Source of the DNA: Larix kaempferi | Lineage: Eukaryota; Streptophyta; Pinopsida; Pinales; Pinaceae | NCBI GenBank assembly: GCA_027924585.1 | Contig: BSBM01000092.1 | Location: 8,054,001 to 8,118,000, forward strand | DNA: 64,000 nucleotides | Direction: 5' to 3' | In this document: in pieces, positions 1 to 11,469 of the stretch | Layout: every line of letters begins with the position of its first letter | Position numbering within the stretch: the stretch's first letter is position 1 | Program-made: the position numbers and the translations under genes | The notes under the pieces: model-generated | The model's database searches: none | The model's input: the letters and a program-made list of their open reading frames with translations, nothing else | Told to the model about the DNA's origin: nothing

Positions 1-139
1 AATACTTGAACCCTTCTAATGTCTAAATATCATTTATTATCTTCCTTATTACCATCCCACATGTTCCCATCCAACCTAGGAAACTAGTAGGATTGATGGG
101 ATTGTCTTACTATGCACTTATTTGAATGGGGACATTACA
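1..139 (-). repeat. 3' LTR, truncated by window edge
   Basis: These bases match 6568-6706 with a single substitution, so they are the first 139 bases (in element sense) of the 3' LTR. The gag-pol frame runs into it and stops at 118-120, so the last residues of the polyprotein are encoded by the LTR itself. Confidence 0.95.
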
Positions 140-3100
140 GTCCTCCCCACCCAAGATTGCTTGTCCTCAAGCAATTTCAAATTTGGATGCTGCAAAATCT
201 TCTCCTCTTCCCATGTGGCATCTTCATTTGGTAAGTCCTTCCATTGCACTAAATATTCTTTGATGATTCTACTCCTCAACCTTCTTTCCCGTGTCTTCAA
301 AATCTTTTCCGGAACAAGTGTGAGCTGACCTTCATCATCCAAAGGAGGAAGTATTTCTGAAGTGATGATTTGCTGACCAAGAGCTTTCTTAAGACAAGAA
401 ACATGAAATACATTGTGTATTTTACTCCCTTCCGGAAGTTCTAGTTCATATGCTACTTCTCCAACCTTCCGCACTACCTTGTATGGCCCATAGTACCTTG
501 GTTTTAATTTTTCTGCTCCATTCTTTTTGAGAGATGTTTGTTTATAGGGCTGCAACCTTAAATATACTAAATCATTGACTTGAAAGGTTCTCTCTTCTCT
601 ATGTCTATCAGCATATTGTTTTTGCTGATTTTGAGCAACCTGCAAATTGTCTTTCAAGAGCTTTAAAATTTCTTGGCTCTCTTCCACCCAACCTTTAGCC
701 TTTGGGGCTCTACTATCACCAAATATAATGTCAGCAAATGTAAGTGCATCATAACCATATAATGCTTTGAAAGGAGACATTCCTATTGACATATGATAAG
801 TGGTGTTGTAGCAAAACTCACCCAAGTGTAGCCATTTTGCCCATGCTTTTTGCTGCCCTCCCACATAGTTTCTTAGGTATCCTTCTAACCATTGGTTTAC
901 CCTCTCTGTTTGTCCATCCGTTTGTGGATGATAGCTGGTACTTGGAGTCAATTGAGTGCCTACCAATCTAAAAATTTCTTTCCAAAAAGCACCCATGAAT
1001 CTACTATCTCTATCACTGACAATGCTCTTGGGAAGCCCATGCAATCTGAAGATTTCTTTGAAAAAAATATCAGCCACTTGTGCAGCACTAAAAGATGATG
1101 TAACAGCAAAAAAATGAGCAAATTTTGTCAACCTATCAACTACCACATAGATACAATCCTTACCCAAGGATTTAGGCAATCCGGTGATGAAATCCATGGA
1201 AATACTGTCCCATTTTTGCTCCGGAATGGGCAATGGTTGTAATAGGCCGGCTGGACATGTAAGTTCTGATTTGTTTTGTTGACATGCTTTACATTCATTC
1301 ACATACTTCTGAACATCTTCCTTCAGCCCCTTCCAAAAAAATCTTTGCCTCAACTGTCTATAAGTTTTGAAGATCCCCGGATGGCCCGCTAGTGGGGAAT
1401 CATGTGCTTCTTGCAAAATTCGGTACTTGAGCTTGGAGTTATGAACTAAATAAATTCTTCCCTTATAATATATCAGCCCATTCAAAATCCTATAATTATC
1501 ATCCCCTTTGATTCCATCCAACACATCACAAGCAAATTTGTCTTTGGCATATTCAACTAGTAGCATGTTTTTCCAATCCTTGGCAATATCCATGAGAGAA
1601 AAAGAAGGCCTTCTTGACAAAGCATCTGCTACTATATTATTCTTTCCTTTGACATATTCAATATCAAAATCATAAGCTTGAATCTTGCTTACCCACTTTT
1701 GTTGCCTTTCATTTAGATCTTTTTGGGTGAGAAAGTGTCTTAGACTATTGTGGTTAGTTTTCACCACAAACTTGCTGCCCACCAAGTATTGTTTGAATTT
1801 GGCCAATGCATGCATAATGGCCAGCATTTCTTTATCATAAATGGAGTAAAGTTTTTCATGAGGCTGCAACTTTCTGCTCTCAAAGGCTATGGGGTGTTGG
1901 CCTTGCTTTAGGACAGCCCCTATTCCTCCACCTGAAGCATCACATTCCACAACAAAAGGTTTAGTAAAATCAGGAAGTGCAAGTATGGGACAACTACTCA
2001 TTACCTCTTTCATTTTTTGGAAGGCCTTTTCAGCCTCTTCATCCCACTTGAAAGCATCCTTCTTAGTCAAATCAGTGAGTGGAGAAGTCAACTTGGAGAA
2101 TCCTTTCACAAATTTTCTGTAGTAGGTGCATATGCCAATAAAGCCTCTCAATTCGGTAATATTTTTTGGTGATGGCCATTCCAAGATAGCCCTGATTTTT
2201 TCCATGTGTACCTTCACTCCTTCTTGCCCAATAATGTGCCCAAGATACAGTAGTTCTTTCATTCCAAATTCACATTTTGATAATTTAGCAAATAAGGACT
2301 CTTCTTGCAAGATTTTCAACACAATCTCTAACTGCTGCAAATGCTCTTCCCATGTTTTACTGTAAATGAGAATATCATCAAAGAAAACCAAAACAAACCT
2401 TCTTAGTTGCTTGCAAAATATCCTATTCATACATGCTTGAAAGGTGGCTGGAGCATTTGTTAACCCAAAAGGCATGACAAGAAATTCAAAGTGGCCAAAA
2501 TGACATCGAAAAGCGGTCTTTTGCACATCTTCATCTTTCATTCGAATTTGGTGATACCCTGATCTAAGGTCAATTTTTGAGAAGTATTTGGCCCCATGCA
2601 GCTCATCCATGAGCTCATCAATCCTAGGAATAGGATACCTATTCTTTATAGTCTTTTTGTTCAAGGCTCTAAAATCTATGCACATTCTCAATGTTCCATC
2701 TTTTTTCTTCACTAGCACAACTGAAGAAGCATAAGGGCTAGAGCTTGGTCTAATGAGTCCCAACTCTAGGAGTTCTTGGATAGCTTTTTCAATCTCATCT
2801 CTAAACCTTTTAGGATGTCTATAAGGTGGTATCTGAATGGGTGAAGTACCCTCCTCCAAAACAATACTGTGCTCAACCCCCCTATCCGGTGGCCTACCAT
2901 GTGGAAGGTCTCTAAAAACCTTTTCATATTTTTGCAAGAGTCTCTCTATCTCCTTTGGGTGTTTGACAATATTTATAGTTGGCTTGGGAGATGTAATATG
3001 ACATTCAGAAGCCCATTCTATATCCCCATGCCTCAATATAGATCTCATGCTATTGCAAGTCACTACTTGATTTGGATAAGTGTGTTGCCCTCTCACAACT

Positions 3101-4797
3101 CTTTGTACTCCTTTTGAATCTTGGAATTTCATTTCGGGAATTTGATAATTTACTGTATGCTCTCCTATTGAATACAACCATTGCACTCCCAAAACCACAT
3201 TAGTATCAGCAACATCAACCACATAAAAACTATCAACAAAAGTATAGTTACCTACGGTGACTTGCAGCTTTGGAACCCATGTTTTGCATTGCATTGTGTT
3301 GTGACCGGGAATGACAACTGTGAAGCCATCAAATGGTTCAATAGGTATCTTTCTTTTCTCTACCATCTCTGCATCAATGAAGTTATGAGTGGCTCCTCCA
3401 TCTACCAAAACTGAAGTTCTTTGTCCTTGTACCACACCTTTGCAGCGGATAGTATGATAGCGAGGTACTGCTGAAAGCACTGCCATTCTTGCTTTGTCCG
3501 GTGAAGGCTGATTTTCTTCTTGTCTTTCCTCTTCTACTGCTGTCTCATATGCCTCTTCTTGATCTGAAATATGTCCATCTTCATCCATGCCCCCATCATA
3601 CCCCTCATTATCAGAAAATACTTCTATGTATTGAGCCTTTCCTTTGGTACATTTGTGCCCCGGTGTCCATGGTTGGAAGCATGTGAAGCATAGTTTCTTT
3701 TTTCTAAGTTCATCCCTGTTTAGTCCCTCTTTTTTATTCCTCTCAAATGACTCTCTTTGCCAAGGTTTCTTATCATATCCATCCCTTTGCCAAGGTTTCT
3801 TTTCAAATTTATAGCTAGGCTTAGGAGGAAATCTCGTTCTAGGAAGCACATTCTGGAGATCCCTAGTCAAGCTCATTGCATCTTTTAATGTAGTTGGCTT
3901 GTGGGCTTTGACCAAACCTCTTAAGGGTTCAGCCAAACCTTCAGTGAACAGCAATACTAATCTTCCCATAGATACATCAGCCACCTTGACTGATAATTTT
4001 TGAAAGTCCAACATATATTCAGTAGGGGACCCAGTTTGCTTCAATTGAGCTAGTTCTTTGAAAGGCAATTCTGGATCTTTTTGTTCAAATCTTTCTAGTA
4101 CCCTGTCAACAAATTCTCCATATGTTTTAACCTGATTATGACCCAAGGTTTTCAGCCCATGAAACCACCATTCATTGGCATCTCCTTCCAAATGCAAAAT
4201 GGCCATTTTTAATGCATCCTCTTCCAACATAGGATTCAGCTGAAAATATACATCCAATTTTTGCACCCAAGTGTTAGCAGAATTTTGAGAAGAACCATCA
4301 AAAGTAGGAAGTGACATTTTTCCAATAGCACTATTTAATTCTTTGTTTTGGAATGGACTCCTATTGTCTCCCTTCCTATTAATCTTTTGCATAGCATCAA
4401 TGTAGTCACTGAGTGGTACACCTCTTTTACACTCTTCATTCAAATCATTCCAATCATTTACTAGTTTCTTGTAATCCAATGCAAGATTGGGCTCTTCTTT
4501 GGGTGTGAGAAATTTAGGTGCAGTATGCCTTTGTGTGCTTTGAAATTCATCAGGTCTATTATGAGGTCCTGTACTTGAGAAAATATGCTCATTCCCTTTC
4601 ATCTTTTCCCCTGAGTGTGAACCGCTATTATCTCCTATTATCCCTTTGCTTTGAAGCTGGCTAATCAACAATTCAAATCCTTGCAACAATTTATCACCTA
4701 TCCTATCCATGTTTGCTGAAAGTTTAGAGAAACATGGATCTAAGGTTGCAATAAGTTCCTCCTTATGTTTTAATTTGTCATCCTCCTCTCTACCCAT
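118..4797 (-). CDS. gag-pol: Gag-pol polyprotein of chromovirus (Ty3/gypsy)
   Basis: One open frame of 1559 residues encodes capsid, protease, reverse transcriptase, RNase H, integrase and a C-terminal chromodomain. Visible marks: retrotransposon gag domain around residues 165-320; zinc knuckle [14 protein letters not shown] from residue 370; protease DGGATHNF with Asp at 466 (DGG in place of DSG, a variant I recall from other plant gypsy proteases); RT active site FFDD at 805-808; RNase H start [11 protein letters not shown]; integrase zinc site H1132, H1139, C1169, C1172; integrase triad D1202, D1262, E1298 (D-35-E spacing intact); chromodomain about 1485-1545 with [16 protein letters not shown]. 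The final residues VMSPFK come from the 3' LTR. No stop or frameshift is present. The ATG at 4797 is the first in this frame after the primer site, but the frame stays open upstream to the primer site, so an earlier non-ATG start is possible. All known catalytic residues I can check are present. Confidence 0.96.
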   Translation of the reverse strand: MGREEDDKLKHKEELIATLDPCFSKLSANMDRIGDKLLQGFELLISQLQSKGIIGDNSGSHSGEKMKGNEHIFSSTGPHNRPDEFQSTQRHTAPKFLTPKEEPNLALDYKKLVNDWNDLNEECKRGVPLSDYIDAMQKINRKGDNRSPFQNKELNSAIGKMSLPTFDGSSQNSANTWVQKLDVYFQLNPMLEEDALKMAILHLEGDANEWWFHGLKTLGHNQVKTYGEFVDRVLERFEQKDPELPFKELAQLKQTGSPTEYMLDFQKLSVKVADVSMGRLVLLFTEGLAEPLRGLVKAHKPTTLKDAMSLTRDLQNVLPRTRFPPKPSYKFEKKPWQRDGYDKKPWQRESFERNKKEGLNRDELRKKKLCFTCFQPWTPGHKCTKGKAQYIEVFSDNEGYDGGMDEDGHISDQEEAYETAVEEERQEENQPSPDKARMAVLSAVPRYHTIRCKGVVQGQRTSVLVDGGATHNFIDAEMVEKRKIPIEPFDGFTVVIPGHNTMQCKTWVPKLQVTVGNYTFVDSFYVVDVADTNVVLGVQWLYSIGEHTVNYQIPEMKFQDSKGVQRVVRGQHTYPNQVVTCNSMRSILRHGDIEWASECHITSPKPTINIVKHPKEIERLLQKYEKVFRDLPHGRPPDRGVEHSIVLEEGTSPIQIPPYRHPKRFRDEIEKAIQELLELGLIRPSSSPYASSVVLVKKKDGTLRMCIDFRALNKKTIKNRYPIPRIDELMDELHGAKYFSKIDLRSGYHQIRMKDEDVQKTAFRCHFGHFEFLVMPFGLTNAPATFQACMNRIFCKQLRRFVLVFFDDILIYSKTWEEHLQQLEIVLKILQEESLFAKLSKCEFGMKELLYLGHIIGQEGVKVHMEKIRAILEWPSPKNITELRGFIGICTYYRKFVKGFSKLTSPLTDLTKKDAFKWDEEAEKAFQKMKEVMSSCPILALPDFTKPFVVECDASGGGIGAVLKQGQHPIAFESRKLQPHEKLYSIYDKEMLAIMHALAKFKQYLVGSKFVVKTNHNSLRHFLTQKDLNERQQKWVSKIQAYDFDIEYVKGKNNIVADALSRRPSFSLMDIAKDWKNMLLVEYAKDKFACDVLDGIKGDDNYRILNGLIYYKGRIYLVHNSKLKYRILQEAHDSPLAGHPGIFKTYRQLRQRFFWKGLKEDVQKYVNECKACQQNKSELTCPAGLLQPLPIPEQKWDSISMDFITGLPKSLGKDCIYVVVDRLTKFAHFFAVTSSFSAAQVADIFFKEIFRLHGLPKSIVSDRDSRFMGAFWKEIFRLVGTQLTPSTSYHPQTDGQTERVNQWLEGYLRNYVGGQQKAWAKWLHLGEFCYNTTYHMSIGMSPFKALYGYDALTFADIIFGDSRAPKAKGWVEESQEILKLLKDNLQVAQNQQKQYADRHREERTFQVNDLVYLRLQPYKQTSLKKNGAEKLKPRYYGPYKVVRKVGEVAYELELPEGSKIHNVFHVSCLKKALGQQIITSEILPPLDDEGQLTLVPEKILKTRERRLRSRIIKEYLVQWKDLPNEDATWEEEKILQHPNLKLLEDKQSWVGRTVMSPFK
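140..151 (-). promoter_or_regulatory. Polypurine tract of first element
   Basis: On the minus strand the bases just before the 3' LTR read GGTGGGGAGGAC, a purine run directly abutting the LTR start TGTAATG, as expected for the plus-strand DNA primer of an LTR retrotransposon. It lies inside the coding frame, which continues through it into the LTR. Confidence 0.85.
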
Positions 4798-4879
4798 GGT
4801 TTCAGCAAAAGACTCCTCTTCTTCTACTACCTCTTCTTCAACAAAAACCTCTTCAACTACTGGTTCAAAGGGTGGTGGA

Positions 4880-4924
4880 TTATTCTTTTGACTTCTTTTT
4901 AGGACTATCAGGTGCCAAGAACAT
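4880..4924 (-). CDS. Short upstream ORF abutting the primer site
   Basis: An ATG follows the primer binding site without a gap and opens a 14-codon frame, [14 protein letters not shown], ending in TAA. It is out of frame with gag-pol and lies 83 bases before the gag ATG. PKKKSK resembles a basic nuclear-import stretch, but that may be chance. It could act as a translational brake on gag-pol. No evidence of translation can be had from sequence alone. Confidence 0.35.
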   Translation of the reverse strand: MFLAPDSPKKKSKE

Positions 4925-4936
4925 GCTCTGATACCA
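4925..4936 (-). promoter_or_regulatory. Primer binding site (tRNA-iMet)
   Basis: The minus strand reads TGGTATCAGAGC, the usual plant initiator-tRNA-Met primer site, two bases after the end of the 5' LTR. Confidence 0.95.
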
Positions 4937-4938
4937 CT

Positions 4939-6706
4939 TGTAATATCCCTTTTTCAAATTTTATTAAAATGCCAATTTTTCAACTTTTTCCCCAATTTCT
5001 ACCTTTGACTAGTTTAATTGTTTTGACCTCCAAATCATCCCAAATGCTCCCAAATCTTCTGTATGAGTGTATTAATGGTATTTAGACTTGAATATCAGGT
5101 TCAGGGATGTTTTATGGACCTCCAAATACTGCTGCAAACTTGATTTGTATTCTGATCAATATAGGTAATTTTGACTAGTAATTTGTGCATCAAATCCCCC
5201 CCGGGTAACACTGAAAATGGCCTTCCAAATGCCTCCAAACTCCCACAAATTTATGAACAGAGGTATATAATGTGTTAAGTATGTTATTGAGGTCTCATAT
5301 GCACCATTAATTGATTTTTACTACTGTTATAACTCTCTCACATTCAACAGCAAAAACCCCCAATTCGACCCTTGGGGAAATGGCACTATTTCATCTCCCA
5401 ATACAACTAAACTGAGTAAAAATGCTTCAAATGCTCAAGTACAGTACATGAAACTTGTAGAAGACATCCATGGCATTATATTGATCACAAATATATCAAA
5501 GAATCATCCATCCATTCGAAATAATCAACATTATAGTGTCATACATCAATGCATTGGGGAAATGGACATTGTTTGCTCATTAATCAATAGTTTTGCATAC
5601 AACCAGTGGGTATTTCGACCTGAGACTTTCTGAATATGAATAACAGAGGATATGAAGCTATTACAATCATAAATATATAATGAGAATCTCTCTCAAGAAG
5701 CACAAGTGCTCACCAAAAACGCCCTCCCTCAAGGAGCATGGATATGCCTTCAAAACTGGAAACGGTGGAGAGAAAGTGCTGCACTAAACCAAACCATGAA
5801 ACTTCCTGTAGCTGATACCTGCAAATACAAACTCCATTAAAGCACCATGAAAGACCTGAGTGGCCTCTCCAAACACCAACTTGGATGGGAATCTTTCACC
5901 TTCGAAATTGGCTAAGGCAAGAAACTAGTCATCCACTAGCTCTCTCTTCACAAATGCAATTTTTCTCAAATCATCAAAAGCCATTCTCATACTTGATTTC
6001 TACATTTTATAACCAACATTAGCCTTCAAGGGGTCGAAATCCTCTCAATAGATTCAATAATTTTCCATTTAGGAAATATTCCTCATTTGCCACTTGTCTC
6101 CTAGTTCCAACCTTCCATCTTCTCCCAAATTCGAATTTGAGTCTCTTTGGATTCCTCCAACTCCATGAGCGCCTTCCTTGAGCCTATTTTTGGGGCTGAC
6201 ATGTCATAATGGTCAGGTGTAAGAAGTCAGGTCTGAATTTTGTCATAAATGTCATAGATGCTTCATTATTGTTGTCATAAAACTAGGGAATCTAGCCCAA
6301 GTGTCCACTAGTCTCCAATTTGACTCTTCCTCTCCCATGGAGGTTACTATTCCATCCCATTTCGACCTAAGATGCTCAATGCCATGTGTTATGACTTACC
6401 AACTCACCCAAGAGTGTTCACCTTCCCATGAATTCGAATTGGCAAGAGAGAGCTGCCATGTGTCATTGAAAAATCAAGCTAGTGTGGGTCCCACCACCTC
6501 CATATGTCTCCAAAACCACTTGCCACCTAGAATTTCTCTTGAATTTATTTATTCATCATATTTATTAAATACTTGAACCCTTCTAATGTCTAAATATCAT
6601 TTATTAGCTTCCTTATTACCATCCCACATGTTCCCATCCAACCTAGGAAACTAGTAGGATTGATGGGATTGTCTTACTATGCACTTATTTGAATGGGGAC
6701 ATTACA
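4939..6706 (-). repeat. 5' LTR of first element (1768 bp)
   Basis: Minus-strand start TGTAATGTCCCC, end GGGATATTACA. A candidate TATA stretch in element sense lies near 5670-5683 (CATTATATATTTATG), giving a U3 of about 1 kb. The outer 139 bases are repeated at the left edge of the window. No other gene is seen inside. Confidence 0.93.
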
Positions 6707-8995
6707 GATGTGGAGATGCTCTTGGCATGTGTGACAATAACCCTAATCTTCTCTAAGTGTTCGTCGTTGATGTTTTGCTTGTCATTCAATGTGTTAGAGA
6801 GTGGTTTCAGGAAGAGGATGACCGCCATGAAAAGATTTAGGGTTGATAGCAGGTGTTGAGAGCTCCGCCCACGGTTCAAATCCCATAAGCCTTGAATATT
6901 TACAGTTGTAAGTTAGAAGCTTAAAGAGTTGAGCTCTGGTGTGGATATTTACTGTAGGGTTTTGGTATTATGAAATCTCAAGAAAAACCCTGCCGGCTGT
7001 AGTGTTGCTCACCCTTGAAGCTAGTTCCAAAAGGACTCCTTCCTTTTGTTGAATACTGCAATTGCAAAAAAGAATTGATGGTCTTTGGGTTTTAAGGAGC
7101 CGATTTATGAAGTGAAAGTGTTCACTGCATTCGCTAAGTGAGTGTGAATGTCTCAGTGTTCGACCTAGCTGTAGAGACTATCCTTTTCAACCCTCGGTTT
7201 TGAATTAATGAGGTAATGTCATACTTGTGCATTTTCATACTGTTGCCATCGTCCATGTTTTGTTTAGCTCTGGAATGAAATTTGACCTTCGTTTGCTTTT
7301 GTGGTAGGTTTTGTCATCTACAGGGTTCTATGCTTTGAATGAGTGGAGCTTTTGTGTATAAGTGGTAAGTCTTGGTGGTTTCCCTTTGTGGGTTCTCCTG
7401 GCAACTGTTGGTTGTAAATGAAAATAATCGGAGCCTTCGTTTTCTGATGGTCTGGCAATTGTTTTCAATGTTTACATGTATTGAAGCATACGTAAGGAGG
7501 ATTGAATCCTCGGTCTACCCTTATAATGGGTTCTGTTATGTTGTTAACAATCAAAGCTGTTATGACTATAACAAGGGTTTCCCCCTCAGTTGTTTTGATA
7601 GGATTGAACAGTAATAAGATAATGTTTTGGTTATCCAAATCTGTGTTAATTGTAGGATTACTGTTGAAGTTTTCAACTTGTCCTGCTACTGTAACCTTCA
7701 AGGGTTGTTTGTTGTAAGAACTTTGATCTTCGTCTAAAATGGAAGTTATGAGTTTGTTTTGAAAATGGATTTTTAAATGCGTTGACTATGTTCACCAAAC
7801 ATTAGAGATTTGTGGACTCGTTTATCAAATTTATACTTCAGTTATGGCCATGAGCCACAGGATATACGCCTTGTTTTTGTGTAATTAATTATGTGCTAGT
7901 TGAAACGATGTAGAAATCTTCACTTGTTGACTCTGTCCGTCGATTTATGGTGATGGCCGAGAGCCAAAACTCAATGTTTTTGTTTGCAACTATGTAATGG
8001 AATTGTAACTAAATTCTTGTTCTATTTTAAATGATGGTGTTGAATCTTAACTAAGCTTTTAACCCAAAAGGTAGGTATTTAATACTACTAGGGTTTGCTC
8101 ACTGAAGGGTTACGAGCTTGTCACAATGTTTAAGGTTAAGCAAAAAATCTGTTTAGATAACATATTAGTTTTTTTTAACAGTTGCGATGAATATTAAATG
8201 ATGAGACAAAAAGCTAGGGTTTCCAATCCTACGATAGATGTAATTGGAATTAACTATAGTTTAAATAATAAAATAACATAAAAGATATGAATACTGTGGA
8301 TGAAAATTAGTGCTAAATAATCATACATTTGTTTGTAATTGAAAAGAGTTCTGTTTTCCATAAATATAAATATTTGATAGCAGTACTGTGTACTTAGGAA
8401 ATATTTATTTTTGCAGCTATTATATTTCAATGAAAACTCGTGAAAGAAAATATAGTGAACTTTAAACACTTAAACTGATGAAAAGAATGATAAGAGAAAA
8501 ACATAGAATTTATCTTTTATGAAGATTTAAATGACAAAAGGAAAACCTAGGTTCCGTATAGGGATAAGATAAATACTTCTATTTTTATGCAAGAAAACTC
8601 ATAGTACCTTTGATACGATATACTGTAAAAAATTCATGAATCTAGACATACCTAAATTATATTGCAGTAGATAGCTGATATGAGATATTAGGAAAACTTA
8701 ACAGTGTTAATCTATTCAATAAATTGGCATTCTGCCCATCATTCATCTATCTTAAATTCCTTCTCTGTACTAGAGTACGATAACAAAAAAACAGTATGGG
8801 GAAAAATGCAGAGAAGATATTTATTCAATCATCTTACTTACTTAATCATCTTTATGCAAAATCCTAATTAGGTTAGAAACTGAAACAAATACATCTGTTT
8901 GACTATAACTTATAAACACTAAATTAATATTTGCAGATAATAATCTAACTACTTAGAATCAGAAAAGACAAGAAAAACTTGTAATTGTAGATAGG
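6707..8995. other. Unassigned DNA
   Basis: No gene can be supported. Short open stretches on both strands (for example minus strand about 7465-7701, and 6707-6879) have ordinary amino-acid composition but no domain I recognise. From about 8100 the sequence turns very AT-rich. Confidence 0.4.
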
Positions 8996-8999
8996 ACCA

Positions 9000-9709
9000 A
9001 CAAACACCCAAGGAGGCCTATTCCTCCCAAACTTCTCCAGAAGAAGCAGCCAATCTACTTGCCTCCTTTGGACCCCCGAGCCTATTCACTGAACCACTAG
9101 GTAGAAGATTCTGTGTAGAAGCAAGGTACTCAGTAATGTAACTTATGCACTCAATAGTATAACTTCTGCACTCAACAATGAAACTTCTGCACTTAGCAGT
9201 ATAATAGGTAGGCTTACACCATGATCAAAAACTTAGCATATCCCCTCATCGAATCTCTTGGGTGCAATCACAGCAAAACCCCAAGGTAAATTTCTTCACT
9301 AGGAAAAGTGATGAGCCTTAGTTCATAATTCGATGGCTCTTATATAGACTGCCTAGGTCTTTAGTGGTCAGTTTTCAATAAATGAGCCTCAAGCTCCAGT
9401 CCCATCTTTCAAGGCACTATGACCACATTTCAAGGGAGTTGTCCCATACCAATAGCTAGTTAGTTGCCTCATGAAGCTGCCATTTGTCCATTTCCTTCTA
9501 CCCCAAATTCCATTCCACCTAATGGGTCAGTAAACACTCTTTCAACAGTCTCCTTAGGTGTTTGTCTCCTATTTAATTTATTTAATAATAAAATATTGTG
9601 CAAATTACAGCCATCCTTGGACACTTGTCCAATATAAAACTTTACAATAAAATTTAACATAATGTTTCAAACATAAAGTGTTTTTCAGCAAAAAAAAGGG
9701 TATGTTACA
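9000..9709 (-). mobile_element. Probable LTR end or solo LTR (minus strand), left edge undefined
   Basis: The plus strand ends GGGTATGTTACA at 9709, which on the minus strand is a typical LTR start TGTAACATACCC. About 350 bases further in (minus sense) is a TATA box CTATATAAG (near 9350), as in a U3 promoter. No primer site, polypurine tract or matching partner LTR was found, and the left boundary given is a guess. It sits just upstream of the transposase-like gene and may have cut off that gene's first exon. Confidence 0.45.
9127..9210. repeat. 21-bp tandem repeat, four copies
   Basis: Units start at 9127, 9148, 9169 and 9190 and follow the pattern CACTCAAyArTrwAACTTCTG. Copies 2 and 3 are most alike; the last is diverged. 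Confidence 0.85.
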
Positions 9710-9738
9710 ACTTTCCTATCGATCCAACACACCATGGA

Positions 9739-11469
9739 ATGTCAGATATCACCGTTAGGTGGAAGAGGTACGAGTACGTCACCATGAATCCAACATCTTC
9801 TTCATCTGTGCCATCCAAGAGGATCGACTTGCTCGATGATGAGATTCCTGTTTCAGATTTCATGGAGAAGTTTCAAAGTCAGATTTATAAATACATAAAG
9901 CAGTCCCATAGGTCCAGGTGGCAAGCTTCAGAATTCAAACATTCTCGTGAGGTATTTGAATTGGGCACAATCTTATCAATGGTAGACTTTGCAGAGAACT
10001 ACACCTTTGCTCCTCAGAGAGAGATACAAAGTGAGTACTATCACTCCGACCAGGTGTCTATCTTCGTACATGTATTGTATAGACATGCTGAAGAAAACAT
10101 TGATGGTAGGGATAGAACTCCTCAATCATGTGAAGTGATCAAGGAGTACCATTTTTATGTTAGTGATGATCGTGAGCATGACACATTGTTCATTCAACAG
10201 TGCTTTGGGTTGATTTATGATCCATTCAGGAAGAGAGGCGTATCATTTACTGAACACTGGATTTGGTCAGATGGGTGTGCAGGGAAATTCAAATCGGCAC
10301 GCTCATTTTATTGGTTGAGTCGCCTTCACAAACAAATAGGAATCCGACACACCTGGAGCTTTTTTGAGACAAGGCATGGAAAGGGTGAACATGGTGGCAT
10401 AGGTGCATGTGTGAAACGAGCACTTCGGAGGTACCAGATGAGTCATGGTGCAACCCGACTCAAATGCTCCACTGAAGTAATTGATTGGTGCACACGTCAT
10501 TTGGGACATCAAGGTCGCGAACAAGCAAGGCCGGTGTGTAGGTAATAAACTCCAAACTCAATTAATAATCTAATAACATTCAATATAATCATTTCCAAAA
10601 GAACACATACTCGATAGGAATTTACATATGACAAACTGAATTCCATGCAGGTTCTTTTGGGATGTTGCCCTTGGAGATGTTAATAGATCCATGCCGTGTC
10701 ATTGTGAGACCATCCCTGGTACAAGGGAATTACATTATGTTCGAATTAAAGACATGGGTGACATATTTTCCATTGAAACGAGGAAGTATGCTTGTTTTTG
10801 CGATTTTTGCATTGATGCAAATGGATGCGGGCTTGATCACTGTGAAAATGATGTATATGTGAAACCATGGAAATATGTCTCTCTTAATCCAAGGGCCCAC
10901 ATCCAATTCCAACATGGCAAGAGATGCACACTAAAGAGGCAATGGTCTCATTAGATCATAATCGAGTTTTTGATATGGTTAGGGAAGGTACAAGAGTCTT
11001 CATTAAGTTAATTAGTTCATTATATATTACACATATACAAATGCTGTAGAAATGCACGTAGGAAATTTGAATAATATTTGTAATGTATCTTGCAGGTGAT
11101 GTATTCGTTGTCATTGCACCCCCCCACAACCAAGAAAATGTGGCATACTATTTGATGTCATGCACGCAAATAAAAAGTAGGTTGGTGCGACCCTACCAAG
11201 ATGGGGACTTCACATACCAAACTGGGGATATGGTTTTAATGGGACACTTTTTTGAAAAAGTGAAAAAACAGGGTACTCATATTCTTTACAGAGATTTTAT
11301 GACTGAATATATATCATGTCAATATAGTCATTTGGTGGTGGCATCTCGGATACATCTAACAGAAATCAAGGTGAAGAGAGGTGAGCCAAAGAGATGGAAG
11401 ATGACAGAGGCTGACCATGATCGTATTATGGAGACTTGCATTCCTATAATCCATTGGTTAGATGAATGA
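9739..11469 (+). pseudogene. Transposase-like gene, three exons, one frameshift
   Basis: Exon 1 runs 9739-10541 (first ATG; the true start may lie further up). The intron 10542-10650 starts GTAATA and ends CATGCAG. Exon 2 is 10651-10987. The intron 10988-11095 starts GTACAAG and ends CTTGCAG. Exon 3 is 11096-11469. Both junctions join in phase (AG|G then TTC TTT TGG; GAA G|GT GAT GTA). Exon 2 changes frame by one base near 10890-10905, so the copy is broken. Conserved-looking blocks: VDFAENY (D83), HDT (148), WSDGCAGKFK (D178), HGKGEHGGIG (213-222). From memory, this layout (D..EN, SDG..QFK, H.GKG..DG.G) recurs in poorly characterised RNase-H-fold transposase-like proteins of animals and early land plants. 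The Asp usually expected after HGKGxx is Gly219 here. C-terminal part: GDVFVVIAP, GHFFEK. Family placement is inference; the exon structure is read directly. Confidence 0.65.

Larger units (their letters stand above)
1..6706 (-). mobile_element. Chromovirus-type Ty3/gypsy LTR retrotransposon, near complete
   Basis: Read on the minus strand the order is 5' LTR (4939-6706), primer binding site (4925-4936), leader, a single gag-pol frame (4797-118), polypurine tract (140-151) and 3' LTR (139 down to base 1, cut by the window edge). LTR ends are TG...CA. Over the 139 bases shared by both LTRs I find one difference (T at 40, G at 6607). Together with the unbroken frame this points to a recent insertion. 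The target-site duplication cannot be tested because the other end lies outside the window; the right flank begins GATGT at 6707. Confidence 0.95.

Noticed and set aside
6840-6900. GGTTCAAATCC resembling a pol III B box, as in a tRNA or SINE
   Set aside because: No A box at tRNA spacing, no cloverleaf arms and no A tail nearby.
7465-7701. Minus-strand open stretch with natural-looking composition (VTVAGQVENFNS...)
   Set aside because: No recognisable domain, no splice partners I could join, and an overlapping plus frame is equally open.
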